The notes: generated by a model not told the origin, from the letters alone. A stretch of 64,000 bases of DNA from JBBEAM01 sp040882845 (GCA_040882845.1 JBBEAM010000007.1:434001-498000), one strand, 5' to 3'. Counted from the first letter of the stretch, positions 33,666-42,707 are shown. Numbers and translations are program-made.

Positions 33666-34577
33666 TTACTTATCGCTCTTACTTCCACTACTTCGAAGAA
33701 CTGCTTCCATCCCAGCAATGCGCTGAAGAAGCAGAATGGCCACAGCTGATATGAAGAATACGATCGTCGCCGCGGCCGGCAGGCTGGATTCCAGATCGTT
33801 CTGAATTGAATTGAAGACCCGTACCGGGAAGGTCTCGTAGCCCTGCGGCGTCAAAAAGAGGGCGATGGTCACGTCCGTGAAGGACACCAGGAACGCGAAC
33901 AGCGCCCCGCCGAAAATTCCGGGCAGGATGAGGGGGAAGGTCACGCGCCGGAACGCCCGCCAGCGCGTCGCGCCCAGCGTGAGGGCGGCCTCGTCGTAGC
34001 GTGGCGAGAGCTGCGCCAGCGTCGACCCGGTCGCCCCGATGACGTAGGGAATTCCCACCAGCAGATGCGCGAGAAACAGAGCCCCCAGTGAACTGGTCAG
34101 GTTGATACCGGTCGCAGCCGCCACGACGTAGGAGCCTTGAAGAAAGGCAACGCCGACCACGATGAAGGGTATCTGCAGCGGAAACCTGAACAACGAAGAC
34201 ACGACATTCCGCCCGGCGAAGGAGCCGCGCATGATGCCGAGGGCGGCGGGAACGCCGAAGACGACCGAAGCGGCAGACACGCAGGCCGCCAGAACTAGGC
34301 TGTTGGTTATGGTGAGCCACATACTGGGGGAGATGTTGAAATACCAGTGTAGCGTGAAGCCCTTGGGCGGAAACTGCAGGAAGGCCCTGTTCATGATGTA
34401 TTCGCCCGGGTCCACGGACGCGCTGGCGATAACGAGGATCGGTGCGTAAATGAACAGCAGAACGATCACCAGCCAGATCCAGCCAACGGCGCCGCGCAGC
34501 CGTCGCCAAAATGCGGCCCCCGAGAGCGGGGTGCGGCGGCGCAGGCTGCGGTTTGTCTGCGGCGATTCGGCCGTCAT
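33666..34577 (-). CDS. ABC transporter permease (PotC-like)
   Basis: A 303-residue inner-membrane permease with about six helices: the first at 32-52 (WIWLVIVLLFIYAPILVIAS), the EAA loop in DEAALTLGATRWRAFRRVTF, and a last helix near 270-290. The first 30 residues are basic and cytoplasmic. The ATG overlaps the preceding permease stop in ATGA. It forms the transmembrane pore with the next upstream permease. Confidence 0.92.
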   Translation of the reverse strand: MTAESPQTNRSLRRRTPLSGAAFWRRLRGAVGWIWLVIVLLFIYAPILVIASASVDPGEYIMNRAFLQFPPKGFTLHWYFNISPSMWLTITNSLVLAACVSAASVVFGVPAALGIMRGSFAGRNVVSSLFRFPLQIPFIVVGVAFLQGSYVVAAATGINLTSSLGALFLAHLLVGIPYVIGATGSTLAQLSPRYDEAALTLGATRWRAFRRVTFPLILPGIFGGALFAFLVSFTDVTIALFLTPQGYETFPVRVFNSIQNDLESSLPAAATIVFFISAVAILLLQRIAGMEAVLRSSGSKSDK

Positions 34578-35422
34578 GCGATCACCTTCGTCGTCGGTGT
34601 CAGGCGCGAAGCCGCGAAGACGGACAGCAAGTTCAGGGCGAATACCGTTACCAGCAGAACGGCGGCGAGCGCCGCGGCAATTCCGTACTCGTTGAAGAGA
34701 ATGATCGATTGCTGAATCAGGACCGGCAGCGTCAGAATCTTGCCACCGCCCAAGAGGGTCGCCGAGACGAAAGCGCCGGTCAGCAGATTAAACAGCATCA
34801 AGGAAGCGCTGATGGTGCCTGGCAGGCTCAAGGGGACGATCACGCGCCAGATCGTCCGGCCCCAGGACGCGCCATGAATACGCGCCGCATCCTCGAGCGA
34901 TTTCGGGATCGCCTGCATGACGCTGAACATCATCATCACCATCAAACCGATGGCGAGATGTGTGTATCCGACGCCAACGCCGAAGAGAGAGCCGACAAAC
35001 CGGAAATCCTGATCGACCAAGCCTAAACTGCGCAGAACATCCAGGGCGAAACTATCGGTTCCGAATAGAATAATCAGGCCCAGGGCTTTGATTGGCAGAG
35101 AAATAAATGTCGATGCTAAAATCAAGCCCACAAAAAGCATTGATAGTTTAGGAGGAAGACGGCTGAGAATATAGGATAGCGGCCAGGTAATGATTAGCGT
35201 AAAAATGCAGACATAAAGTGAAAGTCTCAGAGTAAGGAAGAAACTTTCGAGATAACTCGGATAAACCAGTATTTGGCGGAAATTATAAAGACTGTATTCT
35301 TCTTTTAGCAGGCCAAGCCCGAGATCTTCATGGAAACTGGAGCTCAGGAAGATGAAGAGGGATCCCGAAAGCAGGATCGTCGTCAGGAGAAGCGGCGATA
35401 TAACCAGAAGACCCCAGCGCAT
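34574..35422 (-). CDS. ABC transporter permease (PotB-like), AT-rich 5' half
   Basis: A 282-residue permease with about six helices. The EAA loop is LEDAARIHGASWGRTIWRVIVPLSLPG, shown here as LEDAARIHGASWG and RTIWRVIVPLSLPG. The 5' half of the gene (35040-35420) uses AT-rich codons such as TTA, ATA and AAA far more than its neighbours, hinting at acquisition or weaker codon adaptation. A 29-bp gap separates it from the ATPase gene and 4 bp overlap couples it to the next permease. Confidence 0.9.
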   Translation of the reverse strand: MRWGLLVISPLLLTTILLSGSLFIFLSSSFHEDLGLGLLKEEYSLYNFRQILVYPSYLESFFLTLRLSLYVCIFTLIITWPLSYILSRLPPKLSMLFVGLILASTFISLPIKALGLIILFGTDSFALDVLRSLGLVDQDFRFVGSLFGVGVGYTHLAIGLMVMMMFSVMQAIPKSLEDAARIHGASWGRTIWRVIVPLSLPGTISASLMLFNLLTGAFVSATLLGGGKILTLPVLIQQSIILFNEYGIAAALAAVLLVTVFALNLLSVFAASRLTPTTKVIA

Positions 35423-35451
35423 CGCTCAAACGTCCTCCGCATTCCTGTTCA

Positions 35452-36513
35452 TCAGTCCAGCACCAGCGTATCGGAAGGTTTCCACTGCAGCGTAACCGGC
35501 GCACCGTCTGGAAGCGGATCGGCAGATGGCCGGGCTTCGACGCTGATGATCGCGGATGCCGTCTCGACCTGAACGTGGAGGACATTGCCGTTGAAAACTT
35601 GCGAGAGGATTCGGCCGTCGAGACTATTCTTCGCCGCGGCCTGCGTATCGCGCTGTACTATGTCGATCGTGTGCGGCCTTACCGCGACATAGGCCTCGCC
35701 CTGCAACTGCTTGCGCGGTTTCACCGCGCGCAGCGTGGCGTTTTCACACTTCACGACAGAGTAGTCACCATCCTCCCCAACAAGATCTGCCGGGATGACG
35801 TTAATCTGTCCGACGAATTCGGCGACAAAACGTGACGTCGGGCGATCGTAAATCTCACGCCCCGTTCCAACCTGCTCTATCTGTCCGTTGTTGATTACGG
35901 CAATCCGATCGGAGAGGTACATCGCCTCCGACTGATCGTGGGTCACATAGACCGTGGTGATGCCGAGTGCGCGCTGCAATTCGCGCAATTCCAGCTGCAT
36001 CGCCTCGCGCAGCTTCAAATCCAGCGCCCCGAGAGGCTCATCCATCAACAGGATTTGCGGCGTATGCGCGATCGCCCGCGCGAAGGCGACTCTCTGCTGT
36101 TGCCCGCCGCTGATTTCCACCGGCAAGCGCTTGCCGATGTGGGGCAGCTTGATCAGTTCCAGCAGCTCGGCGACACGCGAGTCTATCGCGGCGCGCGCGT
36201 AACGATGCTCCTTCAATCCGAAGCCGATATTCTCCGAAATGGTGAGATGCGGGAAGAGGGCGTAGTCCTGAAAAACCATGCCAATGCCGCGTCTCTGCGG
36301 CGGCATGCTGGTAATATCGACATCGTCGACCTTAACGTTTCCCGACGTCGGCTCGACCAATCCGGCAATAATTCGCAGCAGAGTCGTTTTGCCACAACCG
36401 GAAGGCCCTAAAAGGCTGACGAATTCTCCATTTGCTATATCTAGATTGCTAGGACGAAGCGCGAAAAAATCTCCGTAGCGTTTGGAGAGATCAGATAGGG
36501 AAAGCCTACCCAT
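35452..36513 (-). CDS. ABC transporter ATP-binding protein (PotA-like)
   Basis: A 353-residue ATPase that drives the pot-like importer. Walker A is GPSGCGKTT, the Q loop is VFQDYALFPHLT, the signature is ISGGQQQRVAFARA, Walker B is ILLMDEPLGALD and the switch is VYVTHDQSEAM. A C-terminal TOBE domain starts near residue 270. The ATG at 36513 is preferred over a TTG at 36531. It is the first gene of the operon; the start of transcription should lie in the AT-rich gap upstream. Confidence 0.93.
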   Translation of the reverse strand: MGRLSLSDLSKRYGDFFALRPSNLDIANGEFVSLLGPSGCGKTTLLRIIAGLVEPTSGNVKVDDVDITSMPPQRRGIGMVFQDYALFPHLTISENIGFGLKEHRYARAAIDSRVAELLELIKLPHIGKRLPVEISGGQQQRVAFARAIAHTPQILLMDEPLGALDLKLREAMQLELRELQRALGITTVYVTHDQSEAMYLSDRIAVINNGQIEQVGTGREIYDRPTSRFVAEFVGQINVIPADLVGEDGDYSVVKCENATLRAVKPRKQLQGEAYVAVRPHTIDIVQRDTQAAAKNSLDGRILSQVFNGNVLHVQVETASAIISVEARPSADPLPDGAPVTLQWKPSDTLVLD

Positions 36514-36802
36514 GTTTCTTTGGCCGACCAATGATTGCGCTGTGATCGCACATTATCCCCACCCCGCAGAGTAGTTGCAGAGCTCTCACTCTACATGCTG
36601 CAGCGCACAATGTACCGTGAGGGTATTTTCTATTCAAGTTGAAATCACAACAAGTAGATCTTAACAAGTATGCGGCAGACTTGAATCATCCTCTGCGGGA
36701 GTTCGCGTCGCAGCCTGAAACCGCGGTGCCGGCGCGGGTTCGGTGCCGATCTCTTGGGGCGTTGCTGCGCGGTCTTCCCGCCCCTCGGCGACAGCGGTTG
36801 AA
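36514..36802. other. 289-bp AT-rich gap between potA-like and hydratase genes
   Basis: No gene is seen. The part near 36540-36670 is AT-rich and should hold the promoter of the minus-strand pot-like operon. The part near 36690-36800 is GC-rich and follows the hydratase stop; I see no strong terminator. Confidence 0.5.
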
Positions 36803-37603
36803 CTAGCCGGCTTTGCCGATGGTCAGTCTTGCTTCGCCGCAATCCTCCAGTTCGAAATGCAGGCTGTCTCCGGCTTGCGGGAAGACGGTGCGCACGATGC
36901 TGCCGGTCATCACCAGCGCTCCGGCTTCCAGCGGCTTGCCGCGGCGGACCAGAGCATTGGCGAGCCAGGCCAGGGCGTCGAGCGGATGCCCCAGGGCATC
37001 GCCGGCCTTGCCTTCGGCCTGCAGCTTGCCGTTGATCTTCAGCAGGCCGCGGCTTTCGACGAAGTCGAAATCCTCCCACTCCAGGCAAGCCGGGCCGAGT
37101 ACGATGCCGGCATTCCAGGCGTTGTCGGCGGTCAGGGATTCGGCGTCGATCTGGGTGTAGTCGGCGTGGCGGTCGTCGACCAGCTCGAAGGCCGGCAGGA
37201 TCTCCGCGACGGCGCCGGCGACGCTGTCGCGGCTGTAAAGGCCGCGCGCGCCGGTCAGCGGCGCCCCCAGGCGCACCGCCAGTTCGCATTCCACCCCGAG
37301 GTGCTGGAAATCCTTCGGCTTGAGGACGGCTGGCGCCTTGCGGACCCGCGATGCGAAAATCGCGCCGGACAGCGGTTGATCGACGCAGACCATCTGCTGC
37401 ATGGCCTTGGAGGTCAGGGCGATCTTGTAGCCTGCGATCTCCCCCGCACCGTCCTTCTGCAGCAGCCTGCAGAAGGCCTCCTGTACGTCATAGGCCTCGG
37501 CGAGGCTGCTGGGCCGCTCCGCTCCCTTCAAGGGATGATAGGGCATGCGCTGGTGGTGCTCGGCGAGCAGCATGCGGGCGATGTGGTCGGTCTTGTCGGT
37601 CAT
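36803..37603 (-). CDS. 2-keto-4-pentenoate hydratase-like protein (FAH superfamily)
   Basis: A 266-residue MhpD/HpcG-type enzyme. These add water to 2-hydroxypenta-2,4-dienoate from meta-cleavage of aromatics. Marks are GYKIALTSKAMQQM, VECELAVRLG (metal-binding Glu pair), PAFELVDDRHAD and PLDALAWLANALVRRG. Gly-rich ends of the fold are present (GALVMTGSIVRTVFPQAGDS). The start at 37603 (MTDKTDHIARMLL) is chosen over an upstream one without homology. It stands alone on this strand; a link to the catabolic genes 3.5 kb away is possible. Confidence 0.88.
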   Translation of the reverse strand: MTDKTDHIARMLLAEHHQRMPYHPLKGAERPSSLAEAYDVQEAFCRLLQKDGAGEIAGYKIALTSKAMQQMVCVDQPLSGAIFASRVRKAPAVLKPKDFQHLGVECELAVRLGAPLTGARGLYSRDSVAGAVAEILPAFELVDDRHADYTQIDAESLTADNAWNAGIVLGPACLEWEDFDFVESRGLLKINGKLQAEGKAGDALGHPLDALAWLANALVRRGKPLEAGALVMTGSIVRTVFPQAGDSLHFELEDCGEARLTIGKAG

Positions 37604-37718
37604 CCCGTTTCCATCGTTGCGCGCGGCTTCGCATCCCCCGTTGGGAGCATGTTCAGGCCGCCTGCCGGCGCGTAGTCTCAATCTTCAGGATGTACGCCCT
37701 GCCGGTCCAGTGGAAACG

Positions 37719-38222
37719 ATGCAAAGAGACAAGCGCAAAGAATTTTCGTCGGCCGATTCTGACGCGGACCCGAACGAGATCGGCAGCTACGCGTCGCCAC
37801 CCTGCTTCATGCATGAACTCGACACGGGATATCTCTTCGCGATGTCCGACGATCCGCGCCAGCGCATTCAGACCAAGAAAATCCACGCCGCTCCCGCTCC
37901 GCAGGACGGCCAGCGAATCCTGGTCGAGCGCCTGTGGCCGCGCGGCGTGTCCAAGACGGCCGCCGCTTTGGATTGCTGGGAGAAGCGGATCGCGCCTAGC
38001 CCGGAGCTGCGCAAGTGGTATGCCCACGAGCCGCAGCGCTGGCCGGAGTTTCAGCGCCGCTACCGCGCGGAGCTCGCTAGCCTCGAGGAGGAGCTTGAGC
38101 CGCTGCTCGAGGCGGCCCGCAAGGGGCGACTGACCCTGCTGTTCTCCACGCGGGACGAAGAGCGCAACAGCGCGCAGGTGCTGCGCGAGGCGATGATCGA
38201 GCGGCTGGAGCGCGAGGGCTGA
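37719..38222 (+). CDS. DUF488 family protein with an N-terminal SPPCFMHELD extension
   Basis: A 167-residue protein. Residues 50-167 are a DUF488 domain (IQTKKIHAAPAPQDGQRILV, ERLWPRGVSKTAAALDCW, then LRKWYAHEPQRWPEF). The family is of unknown function. The N-terminal 45 residues contain YASPPCFMHELDTGY, a short motif I associate with other alphaproteobacterial proteins, which favours the ATG at 37719 over the ATG at 37842. The stop overlaps the cyclo-ligase start in TGATG, so the two are coupled. Confidence 0.75.
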   Translation: MQRDKRKEFSSADSDADPNEIGSYASPPCFMHELDTGYLFAMSDDPRQRIQTKKIHAAPAPQDGQRILVERLWPRGVSKTAAALDCWEKRIAPSPELRKWYAHEPQRWPEFQRRYRAELASLEEELEPLLEAARKGRLTLLFSTRDEERNSAQVLREAMIERLEREG

Positions 38223-38839
38223 TGCCGGGACGCGGAGACGGCGGGCCGCCTGAGGATGCCCCCTGGCCGGAGATCGAAGCCTGGCGCGGGCGTCAGCGCG
38301 GGCGGCTGATCAAGCTGCGCCAGTCGATGCCGGAGGAAGTGCGCCGCCAGGCTGGAGCCGAGGTTCTGGCGCGGATCGACGCCGCCTTTCCCGGTCTCGC
38401 CGCGGAGACGATCGGCTTCACCTGGCCTTTCAAGGCCGAGATCGATACCCGCGATTTCGTTGCCGAGAAGGTGGCGGCGGGGGTGCAAGCGGCGCTTCCG
38501 GTCGTCGTCGCCAAGAACCGGCCCCTGGAATTCTGGCGCTGGCAGCCTGGCGACCCGCTGGACTCCGGCGTCCTCGGCATCCCGATTCCGGCGCGCCGGG
38601 AGGTTGTGGTTCCGAGCGTCCTGCTGGCGCCGCTGCTCGGCTTCGACGGCGCCGGCTACCGCCTGGGCTACGGCGGCGGCTACTACGACCGCACCCTCGC
38701 CAGTTTCGCTCAGCGTCCCTACGTCATCGGTCTGGGCTTTTCCGCCTGCCGCCTCGAAAGCATCCGGCCCCAGCCCCACGACATCGCGATGGATGTCATC
38801 GTCACCGAAGCGGGCCTCTGGCGGACGCCCAAGGCCTAG
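38222..38839 (+). CDS. 5-formyltetrahydrofolate cyclo-ligase
   Basis: A 205-residue MTHFS-family enzyme that converts 5-formyl-THF to 5,10-methenyl-THF with ATP. The N-terminal RGRQRGRLIKLRQSM and the ATP/folate loop LGYGGGYYDRTL are conserved, as is VVPSVLLAPLLGFDGAGYRLG. The length is typical. It is coupled to the DUF488 gene and lies 184 bp before a folate-dependent GcvT-like gene, so one-carbon metabolism is a shared theme. Confidence 0.92.
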   Translation: MPGRGDGGPPEDAPWPEIEAWRGRQRGRLIKLRQSMPEEVRRQAGAEVLARIDAAFPGLAAETIGFTWPFKAEIDTRDFVAEKVAAGVQAALPVVVAKNRPLEFWRWQPGDPLDSGVLGIPIPARREVVVPSVLLAPLLGFDGAGYRLGYGGGYYDRTLASFAQRPYVIGLGFSACRLESIRPQPHDIAMDVIVTEAGLWRTPKA

Positions 38840-39023
38840 CCCGAATACCTCCGCCACAACTTTGCCTCGGCCCGGCGTCGCAACGAGTCGCTTGGAAGGC
38901 GCGTTTTCGACGGTGAAGGGCGCTCCGAAAATTTTCACTTCTCCCCTGACTTGCCCATCGCCACGTCGAGTGTTGGGAGTCGGACGCTGATTCTACTTGG
39001 GGCTTAGCGAAGGAGATGCCGCG

Positions 39024-40361
39024 ATGGCCGTCAGCAACAGAGACATCCAGTTCAACACTTCCCATCCCAACGTACCCGGCGTCGATCAGTCGGACCGCGT
39101 GGTGCCGATCAACCTGCGCCAGTCCGGTTCGACGCCGGTGCAGATGCTGATCTCGACCCGGGTGCGCAAGTCGCCCTTCTGGCACCTCTCGATCGAGGCC
39201 GGCTGCTGGCGGGCGACGGTCTATAACCGGATGTACCATCCGCGCGGCTATGTCCGGCCGGAGGACGGCGGCGCCATGGCCGAATACGATGCCCTGGTCA
39301 ACCGGGTCACGCTGTGGAACGTCGCCGTGGAGCGGCAGATCCAGGTGCAGGGTCCGGATGCCGAGGCTTTCGTCAACCATGTGATCACCCGCGACGCCAG
39401 CCGCATCAAGCCGATGCACGGCAAGTACGCCATCCTTTGCAACGAAGCGGGCGGCATACTCAACGATCCCGTACTGCTTCGCCTCGCCGAGGACGAGTTC
39501 TGGTTTTCGCTGTCGGATTCCGATCTCATGCTCTGGCTGCAGGGGATCAACCTCGGCCGGCGCTGGGATGTCGATATCCGCGAGATCGATGTCGCGCCCT
39601 TGCAGGTTCAGGGACCGCTGTCGGACGATCTGATGGTCGACCTGGTGGGCGAGGGGCTGCGCGAGATTCCCTACTACGGTCTGATGGAAGCGGAGATCGG
39701 CGGCTGCCCCGTGGTGATCAGCCAGACCGGCTTCTCCGGCGAGGAGGGCTTCGAGGTCTATGTCCGCGACGCCTCGGTGAATGCCGAGGCCGTGTGGTAC
39801 GCCATTCGCGGCGTCGGCGCGAAGTACGGGCTTCGGGTGATCGCCCCGGCGCATCACCGGCGGATCGCGGCTGGCATCTTGTCCTGGGGCCAGGACATGG
39901 ATGCGGAGACCAGCCCCTTCCAGGTCAATCTGTCCTATCAGGTGCCGCGCAAGAAGCAGGCCGACTACATCGGCAAGGCGGTGCTTGAGCGCCAACGCGC
40001 GGATATCGAGGCGGGACGTTATCCCTTCGCCCTAAAATTGGTCGGCATCAAGCTCGGCGGCGCGCCGATCACCGACTACGCGCCGGATTTCTGGCTGATC
40101 GCCGACCGCGAAGGCGCGCGCGTCGGCTACGTCACCTCGCCCTGGTGGTCGCCGGAGCTGGAGACCAATATCGCGCTTGGCTATGTGCCCTGGGCGCTCT
40201 CGGAGATCGGTTCGGAATTGCTGGTGGAACTGCCGGAGGCCTACAGCGAGGTCTCGGGCAAGCCAGTACAAGCCGTGGTCTGCGAGGTTCCCTTCCGCCC
40301 TTCGGTGCATCCCAGCGCCCGTGAACGCGCGAAGCGCCAGGGGCAGGACGCTTCCGAATGA
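39024..40361 (+). CDS. GcvT/DmdA-like folate-dependent aminomethyltransferase family protein
   Basis: A 445-residue protein of the glycine-cleavage T fold. LISTRVRKSPFWHLSIEAG, then ATVYNRMYHPRGY, LVNRVTLWNVAVERQIQVQGPDAE and the C-terminal barrel give a pattern closer to the DMSP demethylase DmdA than to true GcvT. Such enzymes move a methyl or methylene group from a substrate to tetrahydrofolate. AAGGAG at 39010-39015 supports the ATG at 39024. It has an extended N-terminus of about 45 residues. The substrate is unknown; neighbours include 5-formyl-THF cyclo-ligase and N-heteroaromatic catabolism genes. Confidence 0.82.
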   Translation: MAVSNRDIQFNTSHPNVPGVDQSDRVVPINLRQSGSTPVQMLISTRVRKSPFWHLSIEAGCWRATVYNRMYHPRGYVRPEDGGAMAEYDALVNRVTLWNVAVERQIQVQGPDAEAFVNHVITRDASRIKPMHGKYAILCNEAGGILNDPVLLRLAEDEFWFSLSDSDLMLWLQGINLGRRWDVDIREIDVAPLQVQGPLSDDLMVDLVGEGLREIPYYGLMEAEIGGCPVVISQTGFSGEEGFEVYVRDASVNAEAVWYAIRGVGAKYGLRVIAPAHHRRIAAGILSWGQDMDAETSPFQVNLSYQVPRKKQADYIGKAVLERQRADIEAGRYPFALKLVGIKLGGAPITDYAPDFWLIADREGARVGYVTSPWWSPELETNIALGYVPWALSEIGSELLVELPEAYSEVSGKPVQAVVCEVPFRPSVHPSARERAKRQGQDASE

Positions 40362-40371
40362 GGCGCGGTGG

Positions 40372-40962
40372 CTAGATCTGCGGCGCGCTTCTTCCCAGAA
40401 GCAGCGCGATCATCAGGTCGATCAGTTCGTCGATCCGCTCCGAGGCGCCGCGCAGCTTGAAATTCATGGCAAAGCCGTCGAAAGCCATGAAAAGTATGTG
40501 CGCCAGCCTGCCTTCCTCCGCCAGGTCTGCGCGCGCCGCGGGCAGGGATTCCTGGATCATTCGCGAAACCTGGTCTTCCAGCTGCATCAAGAGATCGCGC
40601 TTGTAGCCCTCGCCCGGCTGCGCCGTCGAGAGCGCCTGCATCAGGTTATTTGCGAAGCCGTTTTCTTCCGCCGGGATGTCCTCCCAGAGAGTGCGCAGGA
40701 TCAGCCGCAGCCGCGTCTCGGGATCGTCGAGGCTTGAAACCTCCTCCTCCAGGCGCTGTAGACGCTCCTGCAACCACGGGCTGTAGATCTGGAATAGCAG
40801 TTCCAGTTTCGACTCGAAGTAGACGTAGATATTGGCGGGCGACACTCCAGCTTTCTTGGCGATCTGAGCCATGGACGTTTCGCTGTAGCCGCGGTTCCTG
40901 AACAGCGCGAAGGCCGCGCTCAATATAGCGTCTCGTACTGCCTCCTTCTTCACCTGCGCCAT
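40372..40962 (-). CDS. TetR/AcrR family transcriptional regulator
   Basis: A 196-residue TetR regulator. The N-terminal helix-turn-helix is DAILSAAFALFRNRGYSETS then MAQIAKKAGVSPANIYVYF. The C-terminal ligand-binding domain is helical and unlike well-known members. It is divergent from the dioxygenase gene at 41084 across a 121-bp gap and convergent with the GcvT-like gene (10 bp between stops), so it probably controls the catabolic operon and itself. Confidence 0.9.
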   Translation of the reverse strand: MAQVKKEAVRDAILSAAFALFRNRGYSETSMAQIAKKAGVSPANIYVYFESKLELLFQIYSPWLQERLQRLEEEVSSLDDPETRLRLILRTLWEDIPAEENGFANNLMQALSTAQPGEGYKRDLLMQLEDQVSRMIQESLPAARADLAEEGRLAHILFMAFDGFAMNFKLRGASERIDELIDLMIALLLGRSAPQI

Positions 40963-40976
40963 GGCTCCCCCTTAAT

Positions 40977-41000
40977 AATGAATTACATTCGATATTGACA
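40977..41000 (+). promoter_or_regulatory. Divergent promoter region between tetR and the dioxygenase gene
   Basis: A perfect -35 element TTGACA lies at 40995-41000, but the -10 position 17 bp on (41018-41023) is poor, which suggests activator help or a different spacing. Just upstream AATG-AATTA-CATT at 40977-40989 is a short inverted repeat that could be half of a TetR operator. The gap also has TGATCA near 41034. Confidence 0.3.
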
Positions 41001-41083
41001 GCCCCTGCGGAATTTCCCAAGCTCTTTGTAAGTTGATCACGATAACGCGCCGCAAGGCACGGTTGAAATGAGAGGAGAGTGCG

Positions 41084-42163
41084 ATGCAGCCTGCCTCAGT
41101 CCGAATTCAGGAGATCAATCCCGCGAAGCTTGCGAGCCTTTATCGCAGACAATTCGAGCTCTGCAAGGTCAAGCAAGGCGAGACCATCGCCTGCGTGTCC
41201 GATCTTTCTACCCGGCGCGAGTACATCCAGGCAGCCTTCGCCGCGGGCGAGGAGCTCGGCGCCGACGTCTATGAGATGTGCGTCAACAACATCCCCTCGT
41301 GGAGCAAGGTCGGCGTCGCTACGGTCGGCCAGTGCAAGGGCACCCTGGAGGCCGCCATGGCGGCCGACCTGATCGTCATCTTCCATGTCCCACTGTTCAC
41401 CAAATGGCTGAAGCAGGTGATGGATAACGGCGTGCGCGTCCTGATGATCATCGATGCGCCCGACGATCTGGAGCAGCTGATGTCGCCGCCGGGCCTCAAG
41501 CAGGCGATGCACCATGCGCACCAGCGCTACGAGAAGACCAAGGAGGTGCGGGTGATCAGCGAGGCCGGCACCGATCTGTCCTGGCGCTGCGGCGACTACC
41601 CTGTGATGACCCAGTGGGGCTACGCCGACGAGCCGGGGCATTTCGATCACTGGGGCGGCGGCCACATCCATACCTTCCCCAACGAAGGCTCGGCCAACGG
41701 GACGGTGATCTTCCAGCCAGGCGATATCGTCATTCTGCCTTACTGCCGCTACGTCCAGGACAAGGTGCGCCTGACCGTGCGCGAGGGTTTCATCCGCGAG
41801 ATCGAGGGCGGTCTCGACGCCAAGCTGATGCGCGACTGGCTGGAAGACAACATGGAGGGACCCGACGATCTCGATCCCTTCGCCGTGTCGCATCTCGGCT
41901 GGGGCATGAATCCCCAGGCACTGTGGTACGGCATCGCGCTGAACGGCGACGAGCCGGAACGCAGCCGCGCGGCGGCGCGCACCTTCCCGGGCAACTTCCT
42001 GTTCTCGACCGGCCCGAACACCCAGGGCGGCGGCAAGCGCAGCACCCGGGGTCACTATGACGTGCCGATGCGCGATTGCACGATCATGCTGGACAACGAA
42101 GTCATCGTGGAAAAAGGAAAGATCGTCGACGAGAAGATGATCGTGGAGCGAGAGCAGCATTAG
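41084..42163 (+). CDS. NicX-like 2,5-dihydroxypyridine 5,6-dioxygenase family protein
   Basis: A 359-residue member of the NicX family (Fe(II) extradiol-type ring opening, unrelated to the usual cupin types). Matches to Pseudomonas NicX are QWGYADEPGHFDHWGGG, FPNEGSANGT, IREIEGG, the His-containing SHLGWGM, GNFLFSTGPNTQGGGKR and the HxD metal motif in GHYDVPMRDC. NicX opens 2,5-dihydroxypyridine to N-formylmaleamate. The identity looks moderate, so the true substrate may be another hydroxylated N-heterocycle. AGGAGAG precedes the ATG. It is the first gene of the operon, followed by CoxG and the Mo hydroxylase. Confidence 0.82.
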   Translation: MQPASVRIQEINPAKLASLYRRQFELCKVKQGETIACVSDLSTRREYIQAAFAAGEELGADVYEMCVNNIPSWSKVGVATVGQCKGTLEAAMAADLIVIFHVPLFTKWLKQVMDNGVRVLMIIDAPDDLEQLMSPPGLKQAMHHAHQRYEKTKEVRVISEAGTDLSWRCGDYPVMTQWGYADEPGHFDHWGGGHIHTFPNEGSANGTVIFQPGDIVILPYCRYVQDKVRLTVREGFIREIEGGLDAKLMRDWLEDNMEGPDDLDPFAVSHLGWGMNPQALWYGIALNGDEPERSRAAARTFPGNFLFSTGPNTQGGGKRSTRGHYDVPMRDCTIMLDNEVIVEKGKIVDEKMIVEREQH

Positions 42164-42214
42164 ATATCTAGAGCGGAAGATCGACGCGGGTTTAGGGAAG
42201 GGACAGACCGCGCC

Positions 42215-42676
42215 ATGAAAATCGAAGACAGTTTTGACGTCGCAGCGCCGCGCGAGAGGGTCTGGAAGCTGATCACCGATCCCGATACCGTGGCCGGCTG
42301 CGTGCCTGGCTGCGACGGGATCGAGGTCGTCAGTGACACGCTTTACCGCGCCCGGGTTTCGGTCAAGGTCGGCCCGATCAAGGCCAGCTTCAACATGGAG
42401 GTCGAACTGACCGGCGAAACGCCGCCCGAGGAGGTTCGCTCCAAGTCCCGGGGCGAGGAAGGCAGCCGCGCCTCCACGGTTTCCTCCGAGAACCTGCTGC
42501 GGCTCGAGGAAATCGACGCCGGCAACACCCGCGTCTTCTACCACGCCGAGGTGTCCGTGGTCGGCCGGCTCGGCAAGTTCGGGCTTGGCGTGATGAAGAA
42601 GAAGGCCGAGAGTCTGGGCCGGGACTTCGCCGCCTGCTTCAAGGAAAAGGCAGAGCTGGCGGAGACCTCGGCATGA
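42215..42676 (+). CDS. CoxG-like SRPBCC protein
   Basis: A 153-residue CoxG (CO dehydrogenase subunit G) family protein of the START/SRPBCC fold: MKIEDSFDVAAPRERVWKLI, then VAGCVPGCDGIEVVSDTLYR and RVFYHAEVSVVGRLGKFG. In carboxydotrophs CoxG helps place CoxL at the membrane; paralogues accompany many molybdenum hydroxylases. It lacks the hydrophobic tail. It is 51 bp after the dioxygenase gene and 31 bp before the FAD subunit gene, in one operon. Confidence 0.88.
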   Translation: MKIEDSFDVAAPRERVWKLITDPDTVAGCVPGCDGIEVVSDTLYRARVSVKVGPIKASFNMEVELTGETPPEEVRSKSRGEEGSRASTVSSENLLRLEEIDAGNTRVFYHAEVSVVGRLGKFGLGVMKKKAESLGRDFAACFKEKAELAETSA

Positions 42677-42707
42677 CCCGGGCTCAGCCTGGCAGCAAAG
42701 GCCAACC

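Noticed and set aside
38927..38936. GAAAATTTTC palindrome before the GcvT-like gene
   Set aside because: Ten bases of AT symmetry are too short to call an operator.
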